From contig SLNF01000035.1 of NCBI GenBank assembly GCA_007133145.1, positions 1-7,781 of the forward strand: DNA of 7,781 nt, in the 5' to 3' direction. A program made the translations under genes and the position numbers. Of the stretch, positions 5,589 through 7,781 are shown one piece after another. The notes under the pieces are model-generated. The model saw nothing but the letters and a program-made list of their open reading frames with translations, made no database searches and had not been told where the DNA came from. How positions within the stretch are numbered: position 1 is the stretch's first letter; each line of letters begins with the position of its first letter. The stretch comes from Nitriliruptorales bacterium. GTDB taxonomy: Bacteria > Actinomycetota > Nitriliruptoria > Euzebyales > Egibacteraceae.

Positions 5589-5797
5589 GGGGAGTTGCCT
5601 TTCTGGAGGCACGGCCGGGGCGTGCCACGGGCCGGCGCAGGCCGGCGGGTGCCGTCGGGCTTCGATGTCGCCGCAGGGCGGCGCCCGACGCGCCCACCTC
5701 GGTCTGTGGACGGGTGTGCGGGTCCGGCAGACCGCACGCACCAAGCGCCCGCAGCACGGGCGCTGCCGGCAGGATAGCGCAGCAGCCGACCCGGCCG
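5589..5797 (-). promoter_or_regulatory. Structured rpsP leader with several GC-rich hairpins
   Basis: This 209-bp stretch between the exchanger stop and rpsP has no convincing gene. It contains four inverted repeats: 5744-5764 (AGCGCCC, 7-nt loop, GGGCGCT); 5716-5737 (GTGCGG and CCGCAC with two further pairs around a bulge); 5631-5646 (GCCGGC twice, 4-nt loop); and 5608-5626 (GGCACG, 7-nt loop, CGTGCC). The last ends 4 nt before the AGAAAGG ribosome binding site of rpsP. Some could end transcription of the exchanger gene, although none is followed by a U-tract. Others could form a regulated leader. GC-rich DNA makes inverted repeats frequent, so the functional meaning is uncertain. Confidence 0.45.
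5771..5776 (-). promoter_or_regulatory. Candidate -10 box of the rpsP operon promoter
   Basis: The minus strand reads TATCCT, the best -10-like hexamer in the gap upstream of rpsP. No good -35 is seen; the closest with 18-bp spacing is TAGCGG at 5800-5795, overlapping the exchanger stop codon. Initiation near 5764 would give a leader of about 175 nt that begins with the 5744-5764 hairpin. Confidence 0.4.
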
Positions 5798-6724
5798 CTA
5801 CGCCACCGTCACACCGACGACGAGCGCGAAGAGCACGAGCAGCACCGCGCCCTCGACCCGGGCGAGGCGGCGCCCGGTGACGAGGAAGACCGCCGCGATG
5901 GCGCAGATCCCGACCATCCCCACGAGCGCCGGGCCGAGCGCGGGCTCGAGGCCCGCCGCCCCGAGCACCCCGGCGACCCCCGCGACGGGCAGGGAGTTGA
6001 AGAGGTTCGAACCGAGGACGTTGCCGACCACGAGGTCGGCCTCGCGCCGCCGCGCCGCGGCCACGGCGGTGACGAGCTCGGGCAGGCTCGTGCCGACGGC
6101 AACGACGGTGAGGCCGATCACCGCCTCGCCGACGCCGAGCGTGCGGGCGAGCCCACTCGCGCCGGTCACGAGCAGCTGCGCGCCGGCGATCGTGCCGAGC
6201 AGGCCGACGAGCGCGAGCAGGGCTGGGCGCCAGGCCGGCTCGGGCGGGGTGACCGCGAGCGCAGCCGCGCCACGCTGGTCGGCCCTCGCGAAGGCGACGA
6301 CGACGGCGATCGCGACGACGCCGAGCAGGAGGAGGACCACCCCGTCGACCCTTCCGAGGGTGCCGTCGGCCGCGGCGATCGCGAGGGCGAGGACCGCGAG
6401 GAGCATGAGGGGCACCTCGCGGCGCAGCGTCGTGTGGCCGACGGCGATGGGCGCGACGAGCGCGGCCGCGCCGAGGACGAGGCCGATGTTCGCGCTGTTC
6501 GAGCCGACGAGGTTGCCGACGGCGAGGTCCGGCGCTCCCTGCAGCGCGGCGAGCACGGTGACGAGGAGCTCCGGCGCGCTCGTGCCCGCGCCGATGACGA
6601 GCGCCCCGATGACGACCGGGGACACCCGCAGCGCCGCGGAGAGCCGGGCGGCACCGAGCACGAAGCGGTCGGCGGCCACGGTGAGCAGCACGAGGCCGGC
6701 GAGCAGCGCTGCGCCGTCGCGCAT
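5798..6724 (-). CDS. CaCA-family Na+/Ca2+ exchanger-like antiporter (YrbG type)
   Basis: A 308-aa integral membrane protein with about ten hydrophobic segments in two homologous halves. The two alpha repeats of the Ca2+:cation antiporter family are clear. The first is GTSAPE (47-52) with GNLVGSNSAN (70-79). The second is GTSLPE (211-216) with GNVLGSNLFN (234-243). The Glu and Asn residues of these motifs line the ion site in characterised exchangers. A short polar loop (about 147-166) divides the halves. The ATG at 6724 has GGGAGGA just upstream (4-nt spacing). The frame is open farther to 6958, but that part is not membrane-like and overlaps the opposite gene. Likely function is Ca2+ efflux driven by Na+ or H+; the exact ions cannot be read from sequence. 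It diverges from the metallopeptidase gene and lies in the same direction as rpsP. Confidence 0.93.
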   Translation of the reverse strand: MRDGAALLAGLVLLTVAADRFVLGAARLSAALRVSPVVIGALVIGAGTSAPELLVTVLAALQGAPDLAVGNLVGSNSANIGLVLGAAALVAPIAVGHTTLRREVPLMLLAVLALAIAAADGTLGRVDGVVLLLLGVVAIAVVVAFARADQRGAAALAVTPPEPAWRPALLALVGLLGTIAGAQLLVTGASGLARTLGVGEAVIGLTVVAVGTSLPELVTAVAAARRREADLVVGNVLGSNLFNSLPVAGVAGVLGAAGLEPALGPALVGMVGICAIAAVFLVTGRRLARVEGAVLLVLFALVVGVTVA

Positions 6725-6854
6725 CGGTCCTCCCTCGCCGCGGCCGTCCCTGCCCGACCTGCCCTGCCGCGCGTAGGTCGTCGACGGCGCGCGGGGCATC
6801 GTCGCTACGCTACCGGCCCGTCCTCCACCCCGACGCGAGGAGCTGTCCGCCGGC
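6725..6854. promoter_or_regulatory. Divergent promoter region, exchanger and metallopeptidase
   Basis: A 130-bp gap between divergent start codons. On the plus strand TACGCT (6806-6811) fits a TANNNT -10, with TCGACG (6781-6786) a weak -35 at a 19-bp spacing. The opposite strand over nearly the same bases reads TAGCGT (6812-6807), a possible minus -10 without a good -35. A tandem GCTAC GCTAC lies at 6804-6813. The two possible promoters would overlap and compete. Ribosome binding sites are GAGGAG (6837-6842) for the metallopeptidase and GGGAGGA for the exchanger. Confidence 0.35.
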
Positions 6855-7199
6855 ATGGACCCCGTGCCTCCCACGCGCTTCGCCGCGCTCGTCGACGACG
6901 CCCTCGACGGCATCCCCGAAGAGCTCTGGGCCCACCTCGACAACGTCGCCGTGGTCACCGAGGACGTCGATCCCGACGAGCCCGACCTGCTCGGGGTCTA
7001 CGACGGCGTGCCGCTCACCGAGCGCGACGAGTACGGCGGTGTACTGCCCGACCGGATCGTCATCTTCCGTCTGCCGCTGTGCGCGATGGTCGCCGACGAG
7101 GACGAACTCGTCGAGGAGGTCCGCATCACCGTCGTCCACGAGCTCGCCCACCACATGGGCATCGACGACGACGAGCTGCACGACCTCGGCTGGGGCTGA
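6855..7199 (+). CDS. Zincin-like metallopeptidase, DUF1025/zincin_1 family
   Basis: A 114-aa soluble, strongly acidic protein, the only plus-strand gene in the window. Near the C-terminus HELAHHMGIDDDELHDLGW (95-113) contains HExxH (H95, E96, H99) followed by GxxD (G102, D105). This gives two His ligands, the catalytic Glu and a candidate third ligand. The preceding LLGVYDGVPLTER and PDRIVIFRLPL segments are also typical of this minimal zincin family, best known from small actinobacterial proteins. No signal peptide or membrane segment is seen, so it should be cytoplasmic. The natural substrate is not known for the family. The ATG at 6855 has GAGGAG 12 nt upstream, a somewhat long spacing. 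It is divergent from the exchanger and converges on ffh. Confidence 0.92.
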   Translation: MDPVPPTRFAALVDDALDGIPEELWAHLDNVAVVTEDVDPDEPDLLGVYDGVPLTERDEYGGVLPDRIVIFRLPLCAMVADEDELVEEVRITVVHELAHHMGIDDDELHDLGWG

Positions 7200-7205
7200 G
7201 CCCAC

Positions 7206-7223
7206 GCGCTGCCCGGGCGGCGC
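7206..7223. terminator. GC-rich hairpin between convergent genes
   Basis: GCGCTGCCCGGGCGGCGC forms a 7-bp stem (one G-U pair in one orientation) with a 4-nt CCGG loop, starting 6 nt after the metallopeptidase stop. There is no U-tract, so if it terminates it would be of the U-less type often proposed for high-GC actinobacteria. Being almost symmetrical, it could serve the metallopeptidase and ffh alike. The rest of the 94-bp gap shows nothing else that I can support. Confidence 0.35.
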
Positions 7224-7293
7224 CGCGCACGGATCCCCCCTGACGCGCCCACCGCGACCCACGGAGCCGCCGCGGCCGTCCGCCGGGCCCACC

Positions 7294-7781
7294 TCAGCGC
7301 TTCTTCTTCTTCTTCTTTCGCTTCGGTACCTGCTTGCCGCGGGGCTTGCCGCCACCCGGTCGACCGCCGGGCAGCCCCCCGGCCGGGACCCCCGCCGGCA
7401 CACCGCCGCCGGCAGCGCCGAGACCCCCGGCGCCGCCGAGACCACCCGCTCCGAGCGAGGAGAGGTCGCCGCCCTCACCGGAGAGCTGGCGCATCGCCTT
7501 CGCGCCCCCTCGCGCCCCTCCTCCGCCCATCTGCCTCATGAGCTTGCGCATCTCGCCGTAGGAGCGCAGGAGCTCGTTGACCTCCTGGACGCTGCGGCCC
7601 GACCCCGCGGCGATGCGCTTCTTGCGCTTGCCGTTGAGGATGTCGGGATCGTGGCGCTCCGCGCGGGTCATCGACTGGATGATCGCCTCGACGCGGACGA
7701 GCTGGCCCTCGTCGAGGTCGGCGTCCTCGAGCTGCTTGCCCACCCCGGGGATCATCCCGACGAGGTTCTGCAGCGGGCCCA
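7294..7781 (-). CDS. ffh: Signal recognition particle protein Ffh, C-terminal part
   Basis: Only the last 162 codons lie in the window; the N and G (GTPase) domains are beyond position 7781. What is visible is the M domain, which binds 4.5S/SRP RNA and signal peptides. It contains GPLQNLVGMIPG, SMTRAERHDPDILNGKRKKR, IAAGSGRSVQEVNELLR and a Met-rich MRKLMRQMGGG end. These match the family closely, including the RNA-binding arginines and GSG turn. A tail of about 70 residues follows, rich in Gly/Ala/Pro and then Lys/Arg. It ends in six Lys codons, all AAG (7300-7317), then Arg and the stop. Such tails vary among actinobacterial Ffh proteins. In many relatives ffh directly precedes rpsP; here two other genes intervene. 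Confidence 0.96.
   Translation of the reverse strand, partial: GPLQNLVGMIPGVGKQLEDADLDEGQLVRVEAIIQSMTRAERHDPDILNGKRKKRIAAGSGRSVQEVNELLRSYGEMRKLMRQMGGGGARGGAKAMRQLSGEGGDLSSLGAGGLGGAGGLGAAGGGVPAGVPAGGLPGGRPGGGKPRGKQVPKRKKKKKKR

Noticed and set aside
5589..5744. 52-residue N-terminal extension of S16
   Set aside because: The canonical S16 start MAVKMRL is at 5588 with a ribosome binding site; the upstream part is not conserved and lies over the leader hairpins.
5608..5764. Riboswitch or repeat array in the rpsP leader
   Set aside because: The inverted repeats differ from each other in sequence and spacing and match no riboswitch class that I know, so only general structure is claimed.
6725..6958. 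78-residue N-terminal extension of the exchanger
   Set aside because: Ser/Arg/Gly-rich and not membrane-like, overlaps the opposite gene, and the ATG at 6724 has a strong ribosome binding site.
5714..7243. 509-codon plus-strand open frame opposite the exchanger
   Set aside because: Highly charged Arg/Asp/Glu repeat-like translation, opposite a clear CaCA exchanger and overlapping the metallopeptidase in another frame.
6810..7478. Minus-strand 222-codon open frame across the metallopeptidase and the end of ffh
   Set aside because: Antisense to a protein with a complete HExxH motif and crosses the ffh tail in another frame; no recognisable domain.

Overview
The window is very GC-rich (my impression is above 70%) and looks like the chromosome of an Actinomycetota bacterium. 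The clearest lineage marker is a DUF2469 protein whose sequence closely follows the version that sits next to lepB/rnhB in mycobacteria. Long Ala/Glu- and Lys-rich tails on S16 and Ffh agree with that. I cannot name a genus; a deep-branching high-GC class such as Acidimicrobiia is possible but not shown.

Layout, on the minus strand unless stated, from right to left. The C-terminal part of ffh (SRP GTPase) enters at 7781 and ends at 7294. Then come a plus-strand zinc metallopeptidase of the DUF1025/zincin_1 type (6855-7199) and a minus-strand CaCA-family Na+/Ca2+ exchanger (5798-6724); these two diverge from a 130-bp promoter region. A 209-bp hairpin-rich leader (5589-5797) precedes a compact translation/secretion operon: rpsP (S16), khpA-type KH protein, rimM, trmD, rplS (L19), lepB (signal peptidase I), DUF2469, a possible 38-codon membrane microprotein, yraN (UPF0102) and comM/yifB (AAA+ Mg-chelatase-like), which runs off the left edge.

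How the genes fit together: S16, RimM and TrmD serve 30S assembly and tRNA modification, L19 belongs to the 50S subunit, and KhpA is an RNA chaperone. Ffh and LepB act at the two ends of Sec-dependent export. YraN and ComM belong to DNA uptake/recombination housekeeping. Within the operon, start and stop codons overlap or abut at rpsP/khpA, rimM/trmD and yraN/comM, which suggests translational coupling. A good internal promoter lies just after trmD and can drive rplS onward independently.

I find no mobile element, CRISPR array, tRNA or rRNA, and nothing that looks like a new defence or biosynthetic system. The points worth a second look are modest: a 38-aa single-TM ORF in frame 3 nt after the DUF2469 stop, no rnhB in its usual slot between lepB and DUF2469, the two-gene insertion that splits ffh from rpsP, the structured rpsP leader, and a yraN start with no Shine-Dalgarno but a -10-like hexamer right upstream.
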